In this document: one piece after another, positions 34,688-46,472 of the stretch
Layout of the letters: every line of letters begins with the position of its first letter
How positions within the stretch are numbered: position 1 is the stretch's first letter
Source of the DNA: Charina bottae
Taxonomy: Eukaryota; Chordata; Lepidosauria; Squamata; Charinaidae
Direction of reading: 5' to 3'
NCBI GenBank assembly: GCA_023362775.1
Contig: JALMGJ010000004.1
Span: 52,663,298 to 52,727,297, forward strand
DNA: 64,000 nt
Position numbers and translations under genes: made by a program
Notes under the pieces: generated by a model
What the model saw: the letters and a program-made list of their open reading frames with translations, nothing else
Databases searched by the model: none
Told to the model about the DNA's origin: nothing

Positions 34688-34780
34688 AGTTATTTATTTA
34701 TTTATTTATTTAGTTATTTATTTATGTTTCAATTTATATACCGCTCCATCTCCCCACAAGGGAACTCTGGGCGGTTCCCT
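34688..34780 (-). mobile_element. L2-type LINE 3' tail
   Basis: (TTTA)n followed by ATACCGCTCCATCTCCCC and CTGGGCGGTTC, the reverse complement of the local L2 terminal module. Confidence 0.75.
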
Positions 34781-35039
34781 TATGCCCCACACTGGAGCTA
34801 TGTCAAATTTGGGCATGAAATAATTTTAGTGCCATGGGGAAGAGTGGAAGGATTGTGTGACTGAAGCCAATTTTTGGACATTTTGCAAAATGTGGTTCAA
34901 ATGGACATCCAACTCACTAGAATCTTTAAAAACACCACCAAAATATTTGAAGTTTAACCTGTTCTAATTCATGGTTTTTAAGTCAATTTTCTGGGCAATA
35001 AAGCAAAAGGAAGGGTCTTAGCATAATTGATCTCTAGAG

Positions 35040-35163
35040 CAGTTTCCCGATTATAGCAATTTCCAAGTGTGTGGACTCCAACTCCCACAATTCCACAGCC
35101 ATTGATGAGAATTCTGGGAGTTGAAGTCCACACACCTGGAAGTTGGCAAGGTGGAACATACTG
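35040..35163. mobile_element. Palindromic hAT-type MITE
   Basis: A 124-bp element starting CAGTTTCCC and ending ACATACTG. Its two arms, TGTGGACTCCAACTCCCACA and GGGAGTTGAAGTCCACACAC, are inverted copies. Flanking 8-mers CTCTAGAG (35032-35039) and CTCTAGAC (35164-35171) agree at 7 of 8 positions, as expected for a hAT duplication. Confidence 0.75.
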
Positions 35164-35739
35164 CTCTAGACCTTCCACCTTACAATATCACACCACAGAA
35201 TGTAACACTCTTCCAAGCCAACTGGAGTTTAAGATAAGGTAACATTGTCCATATAAAGTATAATAATATGCTTATTTGCAAGCTTCAGGGGGTCAAGGTA
35301 GGTCAGGTAGGTCAAGTTATTTGGAGACCAGGAATTTCCTGTTCTTTTTAGTTCTCAGCTCTAAATAAAAAAAAAACCCGTGAACTTAAGTCACAGATCC
35401 CATTTTAATTAAGAAGTCTGTGCTTCAACTTGTCTTTTTCCTTGTGGGCTGAGACCCTGCTGAAGAGATTTCATACTACACTGATGCCTAAATCCTGGAT
35501 TCCATGAGAACCTGGCGGGTGCTTCTACGGACATCCTCCTCCTGACAATCCAGGCTACAAATGGTTCTACCCACCCATCTCCTGTGCTTAGGACCTGGAT
35601 CCCATCTTCCCAATCGGAGGTTCCGGCGTGCAGAATGGAACAGGGCATGGGAGTACAAATATTTATTAAAACATACCGTACAGTTACTTTTACACTAGTA
35701 TGCGTCCACCACCCCTTTTATATGCAGTGTAGCAAGCGG

Positions 35740-36243
35740 TCCTAAAAAGAAGACAAAGACGGAAAAGCGCCCCTTCCGACCTTCTCTTCCCGCGCCCGAT
35801 AGCGCTCTGCCGGGCTCCAAAAAGCCCGCCACGCAAAGCATTATGGGGGCGGTTTCATACGGTCTGATGCTGGCTGGCTCGTGTTTCGCAACAAGCAGAG
35901 CGTCACGGGGCGGGACGAAACTCCCTGAGGAGACGCCAACGCCACCAATTAGCAGGCAGCGGAATTGCGCAAGGAAAGGGGTGGGCATGCTTTGAAAGGA
36001 CGCGGAAGTAGAGGGTGGGAAGTTTCTTCTCTGTTTTTTTTTTGTTTAGAGGACGGCCGCCGCTGAGGATTGGCTGGCAGCAACGCCTATTGTGCGGCGG
36101 TCGTCGCCGAAGGTGGTGTCCGGCGCCGGCTGGTGTCAATTCTTACTTCAGTCCGTGTCACGCGCCCTTTTCCTTCGGTTGGTGTGTTTCTTCCCTTTTC
36201 TCGCTCGCCTTGCTGCGGCTCCTAGTCTGGTGTGGGCAGGACC
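35740..36243. promoter_or_regulatory. Predicted bidirectional FANCB-MOSPD2 promoter
   Basis: A CpG- and GC-rich stretch in AT-rich surroundings, directly upstream of the MOSPD2 ATG and in front of FANCB on the other strand. CCAAT is present in both orientations (CACCAATTAG near 35942 and GATTGGCTGG near 36066), and there is a CCCATAATGC block (reverse of 35838-35847) resembling part of the ZNF143 site. No TATA box is evident. Head-to-head FANCB/MOSPD2 order is also the human arrangement. Confidence 0.65.
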
Positions 36244-39200
36244 ATGGCGGATGTGAGTAGCTGCGCGCCCTTGAGGGTAGATAGTCTGGAAAACAGAGCT
36301 CAGAGATGGAGAGATAATAGTTTCCGTATTTTCTCCTCCCTGGGAGAGAGGGAGGCAGGATATGGAGATGGGCAAAGCAGAAAGGCAGGACATAAATACA
36401 TAAAATTAAATTAAAACAGCAGAGTATGTTCCCACTGTCAGATGGCTGAGGTAAGGGGAGAGCTGGGTATAGTAAGGCAGATCTCCAAAGAAGATAATTT
36501 AATCCAGCTTTCCACAGACCATGTTGGAGAACAGCCCTTTCTTCCACAACCTGTGACCATACTGGTTGGAAATGATGCGAATTGTACACTGATATATAGA
36601 GAGGCCCCTAAGTAGGGACAGTTGACTAGTCTAACCCTGTGAAGCTGATGCAGAATGCCCCCTTTCTTTCCCTGATGTGCTTAAAAAGTTACCTCAGTTT
36701 TACAAAGAATGGTGGCCTCAGATATTCCTTTTTGAGGAAGTCAACCAGAGAAAGGCTTCTGACTTTTAAGCAGAGATTCAAACTTATTTATGAGAGGGAT
36801 GTATTTGGACCTCCCCTTGCAGAACCCAGTTTTGCAAGTTAGACTTCCTCTATAAATCTTACCTGCCCTAACAATTAGGAAAGGATCTTTTCAAAATTCA
36901 GTGAACAGCCTCTGCTTATTTAGAAGCTGATGTAAGATTTATTTATTTATTTCAACACCTTCTATTTGATTAAAGTAACAACATAATATTTCAGCATATG
37001 TTATCATTTTGATCTTTCATACTCAGCAAATTCCTCCATGGACAAGTGGAAAGAAAAGTTATTTTTCTTCATTATTTATTGTGTCCCTAAGGCATAGCTT
37101 TCCAAACTGTGTCGGGACACGTTAGTGCAGTGCTTTCCAAACTGCTGCCGTTGGCAACACACCAATGGCGACGGCGCGCATGGCGGCAGGGCCGTGCATG
37201 GTGGTGGTGTGGAGGGTGTGCGGCGGCGGCGGCCTCGTGTTTTCCGCTAAAACACGGAAGCGCTGATGGCGCGCCGCTGCCGCTGCTTCCGGATTCTTTC
37301 CCGACACACTAAACTATGTGTCGCGACACACTAAAGTGTCGCGACACACAGTTTGGAAAGCTATGCGTTAGTGTGTCGGCTGCAGTGTCTGGGTGTGTCG
37401 CGGCTGCTGCCTCCGAGTCCTGCCAGGATTCCGCGCAGGTCCTAGTGCCTGCCTGGTGCCTTGCTGCCTCCAAACCTGCTGTGATTCCACGCAGGTCCTA
37501 GTGCCTGCCTTGTGCCTTGCTGCCTCCAAACCTGCCCTGCCAGGATTCTGCGCAGGTCCTAGTGCCTGCCTTGTGCCTGGCTGCCTCCAAACCTGCTGTG
37601 ATTCCACGCAGGTCCTAGCACCTGCTTTGTGCCCTGCTGTAAGAGTGTGTCACAAAATGATGCCCTGCTGTAAGAGTGTGTCGCGAAATGATGCATGTCT
37701 AAAAAGTGTGTCACCAACATGAAAAGTTTGGAAAGCTCTGCCATAAGGGTTTGTTATAGAAAAACATTTTCCATTATAAATTGATGATACAAATAATTAA
37801 ACTTTTAGTGCACTCACTTTTTTGAAGGGTTGGACAAGAATGAGTGATCTCTGAATGACTTGTAATAGTCCCACCCTCTACAGCAGGGGTGGGGAACCTT
37901 TTTTCTGCCAAGGGCCATTTGGATATTTACAACCGGGAACCGGGGGGGTGGGGAGCGGGGTTTCTGGGATTTCCACGGACCGGGGGCTGGAGTTTGCGGG
38001 CGGGAGCCAATCACAAGCACTGGGGGGCGGGGTTTGCAGGCGGGAACCAATCGCGTGGAAGGGGCGGGGTTTGCGGGCGGGAGCCCCGCAGGCCGTATAC
38101 GGCCTGCGGGCCTGACATTGCCCACCCCTGCTCTACAGCTTGTAGATCCTGAGTAGTAACAACAGTAGAATGACTCTCAAATGAAGAAACCTGGGATAAC
38201 CAATCAACTTTCCTATGGATGGAATGTTTATAACAGAACATGTTCTGTTCTGCATATAGTTGGAAACACTGCTTACCTAACTCTTATTGCTGGAACTTGA
38301 AATTCTGGTAGAAAACCAAAGTAGACTGAAGAAGTGTGGAGTTTGCGCAACCTAAAAATAGAAATGTTTAAAATAATATGCTGATGACTTTTTGTGTTCT
38401 TTTCTCATTCAGCAGGGCAACAGAGGCCCATTAATAAGTGAAATCAGACAGCGTTTTGAGACAGAATATATATCAGGTTGGTAGTATTAATATTCTGTTC
38501 ATACACTATAGTTTATCCTGTATATTTAACATTACAGAGTTTCTAAAATAGCAAAGATAAAAAAATATTGATTACTACCCAGAGATACATGTCTTAAAGG
38601 GAGGTTGAATCTTTGTACTTGGATTTCTTTATATTTGAACTCTGTGACTACTAAAGGCCAAACAGTTGTGTGAATGACCAGAGTTTTAAATTTGAAAATC
38701 CTCATGGCTAAGGAGACTATTAAGTGGTAAATGTTTGGTTTCACTTGTCTCCTAGTGCACTCCCAATTTATTATATTTACTGCAATGATTTGCCCATTAC
38801 ATTATTGCTGCTCCTTGAATCAGCTTCATTTGCTTTCATACTTATGATACTGCTTATTTGTGATCTAAAGATAAATGACCAGATGCAGAGTAAAGAAGTC
38901 CCAGCGACTTTCCCCATGTGTATACAATTAAAATAAAAAATATATTGCACACTGGTTGTGGTTACAAACCACACTACCCTATTGTAAATTTAACCTTTTT
39001 GTATTGAATTAATCCTCTTCACAGCATATGGGTTCTCACAACTTACTGAACCAATACTAGTCTAACATGTTGTGTGAAATCAGGCTTATTCAATTTCTAC
39101 TAAGTAATAGAAACTTTCTTGCAAAGTTTTAGAGGAAATGAATCAAAATCCTTTGATAAAGAAAATGGAGAATCATATGGATAGCCAAACTTAGAAAGTT

Positions 39201-40705
39201 CTATGGTTAATCAAAAATAAGATTTTCCAGTTCAGTTGTACAACCCTGTCAGTAGCAGAAAGGCTAGACTGCACTTTCCCTTTTTGCTCAAATATGATTT
39301 TGAAAAAGTGTTTCCTATGAAGGCATTTAGGTTTTAGATGTTTAAGGACTTGAAAATTAGTTAGAATTCATTTGCAATTATCTTTTTTATTAAGACCTTA
39401 AGTCAAGGGAAAGTATAAATATTTTGTTTTATTATTTTATAAATTAAACACTAGCTTGCTGCAGATACCTATTTTAAACTTCCTTTTAAAATATTTAGCA
39501 AATGTTTGCTAAAAATACTCCTTTATGACTCAGTTTTTATGTCAAGATATGTTTAATAATCTTCTATTCATATTGAACAGCAAAAAGAGATAAATATGAT
39601 TCCAGGGATATAGAAAGATTACATCAAGATGATACCTGGGTTGATAATTTCTTAATATGGCGAGATGATATTGTGGATGATACATTGAAGATGATTGATG
39701 AAAGCTTTCAGTGGAGAAAAGAGTACACAGTTCATGGTAAGATACCTATCTGTTTGAAAAGAGGTTTGTTATATATATATATTTTTATGTGTGTGATATG
39801 GATCTGATAAAGAAAAATAATGTAAGAAACAGCTAAAAGTAATTGTTGCCTGAGGAAATTGTATTCTAAACTGAAAAAAAAATGAAATTAAGAATATCAA
39901 GGCTGGGTATGTATGCTGTATGTTTATACTGTAGTTACATAATAACTACAGTATGTTTATACAGTAAGTGCGCGTAATATAAATATAACAATATAGAAAT
40001 TTTAGTGTCATAAATGAAGGAGTTAAATGCATCAACTAAAATTCTATGGCCAAAGATTCGTGATATTTCTGGTTTGTTTGTTTTCAGTCCATAAATAAAT
40101 AAATAGAGAGAGAGAGAGAGAGAGAGCGCTAGTTTGTTGTAGTACTTAAGGCACTGGGCTAGAAATTGGGAGTCTGTGAGTTCTAGTCCTGCCTTAGTCA
40201 CAAAGCCAGCTGGGTGACCTTGGTGCAGTCACTTTCTCCCAGCCCTAGGAAGCAGTCAATGGCAAACTGCTTCTGAAAAAACCTTGCCAAGAAAACTGCA
40301 GGGGCTTGTCCAGGCAGTCTCCAAGAATTGGACATGATTGAATGGAATATATGTATATATTCCAGAGCAGTCTTCATGCAGTGTCCAAGGATCAAGCCAT
40401 GAACTGTGCTTGCAGATTCTGGATGCTGTTGCCTTTTTCCCTCTCTGTCAAGGGTTCTGCAGCTATTACATGAGAATAAGAATAATTACATAGTTAATTT
40501 TATGCTAATATTTAAACTCCATTTTACGTTTAAAATTTTGTGTGTAAAGTTGGCATTACCTTTTATATAGTAACTACTACTCTTTTGTCTAAAATGTAAT
40601 GATTGTAAACAATACTTTTCTCTGGATTAAAAAATTAACATGTTTGTCCTCCCTTTTTATTTAATATTTTAGAATGCTGTTACAGTATGTGGTATAATAA
40701 TAATA

Positions 40706-40740
<35 letters not shown>

Positions 40741-43700
40741 CCAAGACTGTTTTTTTCAGATTTGACTGAATCTTCTTTTCCAAAATTGATATTTGATGTT
40801 GGTGCTGTTTACCTACATGGTTATGATAAGGAGGGCTATAAAATATGTAAGTCAAATTCTCAATTTCGTTTACTTATTCATTAATGCAAATGCAATCATA
40901 CTTTCAGAATTAAAATCTTAAAGTAATACAGGGATTGATTATTGATATAAAGACATTGAAATCACTGGCATTTATGGTGGTGGTGTCTGACAAAATTCCA
41001 TTAATTCTGGTATTAATTAATTTTGATATACATTTAAAATTGCTTATAACAACTGGCACCTATATTTAAGAGAAGTAATGAAATCTTTATATATCTCAGG
41101 TAAAATAAAAGAATTGTATCTTGTTTTTACTTTAAGAACAGGTATAAATTATAAATAGAGCTTTAACTAGTATTTAATTTAGAGGCAATATGTTCATTAT
41201 AGTAAGTATACTTCAGGTTTCATTTTAAATTTGAAAGTGCTAATTGTTTTCTTCCTATTCTTCTATCTAGTTCAGGGCTGGACAATCTCTTGGCTGCTGG
41301 AGGGCACTTAATGGCCTGGTTCACTAAGCCATAATATGGTTTCTTTGGTCTTGGCTTAAAAATAAGTCAAATTGTGGTTTATTTAATAAACCATAGTGAA
41401 ATAAACCATAGCTGATCATGATGTATGAACATGATCAGTAATTTTTTTAAAGTTAAGGGCTGTAATGAGTTGAGTGATAATTCGGAATGAAATGAATTGG
41501 GCTGGGTCATGGTTTGGGTTAATTTTTATTTGGTACTCTTTTTGGGGGGAAGGACTGTGGTTTCATTTGCAATTTAAGTGGCTAAATTATGTACAGAATA
41601 GTTTTCTTGTGTGTCTTAACAAGAAATGATAGGAAATGTGCCACTGATTGTTGCCATCACATAAAAGTTGATTCAGGGGCTGCATGCAACCAGAGGTCTC
41701 TAGGTTTTCCATGCATAATGTTGCTTCTTGAGGTTTATATACAAATATCCCTGTTCTTCTGATTAAATTTCTGTCTGTTTTCAGTCTTCCTGCTGAACTT
41801 TGCATCATAACTATACTTCAGACCTGGCTGATACAGTCCAATTCAGTGAGAATAAATAATTGCTCTCATTAAATTTAATAGGCAGTAGGGCAATATTATC
41901 ACCGCAGTCTTAGCAGAGTTATTTGAGGAATACAAAAAGGGTAGACTGCATTCTGGAACAAACTTGCCTAAATTGCAGCTCCTGAACAATTTGTGGAGCC
42001 CAGCATGGTCAGCTCTGAAATCTGTATCCTTTTATAAGGTGGTCCAAGGGCTTAATTTTAGGGATTTTAGACTTTCTAGACATTCCAAGACGCTAGGCAT
42101 ATATTTTTAATTTAGAGTGAATAGCCTTTATTGTGGAATAGAAATATCTAAAAAATACAGGAGTTACCACACTTAGGTTAAAATGGGAACCAAAATACCC
42201 CCTGGAAAGTGATAATACAGTATGTAGTAAAATCCTGTTGTTCACAGGAACATTGTAGAGAATTTTTTTGAAGTATTGTCACATAATCAAATACCAATTT
42301 TCCAGTGATTTCTGGCCCCATTTCAAGTTGCACAGCAGGTACTGTGCTGTGTGTGTGTGTGTGTGTGTGTGTGTTCATACCTTTGCCAAAAATTGCCTTT
42401 ATTTCATTTGGAAATTATATTTGTCAAATCATCCACTTTGAATTGCTGCTTTTAATTCAGAAACACTGATACCTTTTTATGTCACACTATTAAGAAAAAT
42501 TATAATTAATATTAACTGATTTCTGTATAAAATGTTTTTGATTTGTGATGTTTTATCTTCTTAGACTTTAGATTAAAAGAATAAAGAAGTTATATAGACA
42601 TATAATGAAAAAAAGAAAACATACATGTTAGAAAACAAATAGCATCTTCATTTAGAACTAGCCTGAAAGTTATTCTTACCTTTTTGACACATGCATATAT
42701 ATTTTCCCCCCCATTAGTTTGGTTCAGAGTGAAATTACATACAAAAGATTCTAAAACACAATTTGAAAAAAAGAAACTAGTAGCCTTTTGGTTAGAGCGC
42801 TATGCAAAAAGAGAAAATGGAAAGCCATTGACAGTGGTGTTCGACATGGCTGATGCTGGACTGAGTAATATCGTAAGCATTTTTTAAATTATTTCATACT
42901 GTTGTTGTGACTTGAAAATTGAATTTAGAGCCTTATATAATTCTCTTGGTAGAGTACTTGAATTTAAATTAATTATTTGCCCTTTGGCATAAATCTTAAG
43001 TGTTCTGGATTGATTGGCTCATGAATCACAAATAAGGTTAGCTTTTTAATAAAAGCTAGCATAAGTATTCTATTTACTTAATAGGAGAAAATGATGTAAT
43101 CATGTATTCTGGTTTGCAAAGTCCCATGGAAATCTTTTGAAGACCTCAAAAGCAACTCAGCATTATATAGCTATTGGGAAAAAATGTATTTGTATCAGTC
43201 TTGTGATGAGGCAGTCAAGTGTTTTCTTGTGACAAGTCAGCAAAGAATCTCATGAGAGTGCATGCAGGATTCCACATGGATTGGTTTTTGTTCTCATTGC
43301 AAATAATACAGTCTCTCAAAGTCTGCATGCCAGTTAACATTATAGGTAATTTGAATAGATTGCTTCAGTGTGTATATATTTAACAAGGTTACTTAAGACT
43401 CACTTTTGACTATTTTTTCTAATAAGGAAATACAATTTAGCTACCATTGATAAATACATGAAAACGCTTGAAACCCTAACCCACTTCTAAAACTCCCTGT
43501 ACCTTTAAAGGTGATTTTGGGAAGCTCAGCACTCAAGATGCTAAACAAAATATCTTTTTATAGCTCATAACTTTTTATAATGTGAGACTTTTTATAACTG
43601 ATGATCTGCTTTTATTTTAGGACTTTGACTTTGTCCGATATATCATTAGCTGTTTTAAAGTATATTATCCTAATTTCCTCAGTAAGTATGAAGGCCTTCA

Positions 43701-46436
43701 AATCAAATCAAATCAAATCTTAATTAAGGCCATAAGGCCAGCAATGAGATACAGATAAAAGAGAGGAAAATGAAAAAAATGAAGCTGAAAAGAAGTTTTC
43801 ACGAGGAGAGATATATGGTGCATAGAGAGGCATAAAATTGGGCAACCCAGGAAGTTTTAGCCAAACAATGGTCAGATGGGAGAAGTGACAGATAGAAGCC
43901 ATCCTCTTTGTCAGGGAATTTCTTTAGGATAGGATGGATAAATGTTATCTAGGATTCCCTGTAGAGAGAGCAAAGAAAAGCATATGCCTCAAGGACTGGT
44001 CTACTGAGCTGTCCCCCCGGGGACATATATGTTGATGTATAGGAGTATTTTTGCAATTCTCTAGAAGGCAATGCATCTGGCCTGGCCAGAATAAAGGCCC
44101 AGAAAAAATTCAGGGCTGTGATAGAAGAGGTAAGAAAACATACCCATTTGAAAAGATCCCATGTGCTGCAAGACTAGAAACCAGGTTTAGATTGAGTTGA
44201 AGATCAGTGTTACAGATATGCTTCTGAAGAATGCTTGTGGCATTTCCATTTTCAGTGAGAGCCCTAGGGGGATTGCAGCTTAACAGTAGTTTTTTTTAAC
44301 CAGATTGACTTAAATTGGTCTCTTAAGATCCAGTGGGCCAGATCCATTAAGAAAAAAGTTAATTTTAGCCAAAGGCATTGTTTATACCACTCAATAGTTC
44401 TAGAAAATATATTTTTAAAAAACCTCATTTTTTTAGAAATTAGGAATTATTAAAATAATAACCCTAAAGAGGGAAAATTGAAAAAATATATAGTAGCAGT
44501 TATCAAAGCACACTTCTTTGTGTAATCTCATGAAACAAAAACTCTGTTTTGTTTTTGCAGCAAAAATTGTGATTTTTGAACTGCCTTGGGTAATGAATGG
44601 TGAGTTACAATTTTAAATTATCTTCAGAGACCATTTGAAAAACTAGTAGAAGTTCTGAGAGAGGGGTCAAGGAATCCATTTATGCCAACTTGGAAAATCC
44701 TTCCTTGAATAGAGGTGGGGGCCTCAGGCATAATCTTTCCCCCATCTTCCTCCCTGCTTTGTCTTCTGTGCCTAGGAAGATTAAGACCATTTCACAAGCT
44801 CAACAGCAGCATGGTGATCTTAACGATCCTCCTTTAGATGATAAAAGGACTTAAAATAACATCTCAATATAACCATGACCTAGCCCCAGGTGTAAGGTCA
44901 CACAGCTACCTAGAAACATATTTAGGATTCCCTTACCGACTTTGCTCAGACTGAAGAAGCTCCTTGGATAAGGAGCGAAACGTTTCCACTGAGAAAATAG
45001 AAATCCAGTTGACATGATTCAAGCTACAGACAATTCCACCTGGATGACTGAGAACCTTCATAGACATGTAGTAGAAGTTGATACTTCTTCACATATTTCT
45101 GATATCACTAGTGGTAGGGATATTCTTATGATTAAAAGTTGAATTAAAAGTATGAATATGTTTCAGATTTCTATGGTTATTTGATCTGAGCCACCAAATG
45201 TCACCTATAAATTCTTTTAAACAATTTACATATGTTTCAGTCCATTCTGAATATATTTTTCCCAAACATGGGACTCTGTTATTCTGTATTGTTCCCATTA
45301 TAAGTAATGGCACTAATCTGAAGTTAATATGTATTATATGTCATGTTAATAAAAACAGGTTGGAAAAAGCTTTTACTACCTTCGTTATTTCTCTCTTTTT
45401 ATCCAGCTGCTTTTAAAATTGTGAAAAATTGGCTCGGTCCAGACGCAGCCACCTTGCTGAAATTGGCCAATAAGAATGAAATCCAGGAGTATATAAGTGC
45501 TGAATACCTACCAGCCCATATGGGTGGGACTGTAAGTATGTCAGTGCAATTGATAATGATCCATGCATGCATAATGTATGTGAGAAGACTATTAATCTAA
45601 TAAAAGTGTACTTGCCTAGTATATGCACACAATATATTTGATATTGAATTGCAGTTATTAATGGGGTAACAAAGCTTTTGTTCATAGCTTTTAATTTATA
45701 ATTTATTTTCCATTTTGTTTTATGTCTACTAATGCTCTCTGATTTATAATTTTTTAAAAAGTTAAATACAGTCTTTTATCATCTAGCTTTAATTAGCCAG
45801 TTTCAAGGTAATAGTAGTTTAGTAAGCCCCTATATGGATATTTTTCAAATACATACAGTTGGTGATTATTTCAGGATTTCATGTTTGTATAAGGAAAGAT
45901 AGAAGACTAATTTCATTGCAGTTTAAATGTGTAGCTGGCACCAGGAATTGAGGTGCTGGCAGTGCTGGTGTGTTTCTCAGGGTCAGCTTTCTTTTCTTTC
46001 TTTCTTTTTTTGATAGAAACTGCAGCCAGCATTTCCAGACTGTCCCAAAGTGCAGTTGGTGGAATACTGTTTAAATTTTGAGATGGGTTTTTAAAGAACC
46101 TAGTCCAGCCTTTGCAGCAAATTTTTCTGCAACCATTTGCTGCCATTTGGTAGTCCCCCAAGTCCTCTGCATCTTCAGAATCTTGCAGATTCTAGATTGA
46201 TGAAAACCAGAGCAAGTAAACAGTTTTATCTTCTGCTCTATCCGAAAACTGTCCAGATGGAATGGAGTCACAGAGAGAGCAAAGCAAGTTGACTGTTCCA
46301 CACACATCTCCATTGGGATTCTTTCTGGTTGAATCCAGTTTCTTTTCTATAAAATTCAATATCCTATCCACCCCAAAGTTAAATTTCATATTATGTCTCA
46401 TGCAGTATTCTTCAAGATTGGGTTGCTTAAGACAGC

Positions 46437-46472
<36 letters not shown>

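Larger units (their letters stand above)
37085..37748. mobile_element. Outer hAT element (37093-37740) with another hAT nested inside
   Basis: The ends CATAGCTTTCCAAACTGTG and GTTTGGAAAGCTCTG are inverted. Flanking 8-mers CCCTAAGG (37085-37092) and CCATAAGG (37741-37748) match at 7 of 8. The body contains GTGTCGCGA-type blocks and a 55-61-bp tandem repeat. It lies in MOSPD2 intron 1. Confidence 0.8.

Noticed and set aside
37415..37640. CRISPR-like spaced repeats
   Set aside because: Units are contiguous and variable in length within a hAT element of a vertebrate genome; there are no unique spacers.
44950..44990. Hammerhead ribozyme in the GGATAAGGAGCGAAACGTTT repeat
   Set aside because: The GAAAC part and a short stem-like GCTCC/GGAGC are present, but the obligatory CTGANGA box is not; only GGATAAG is seen.
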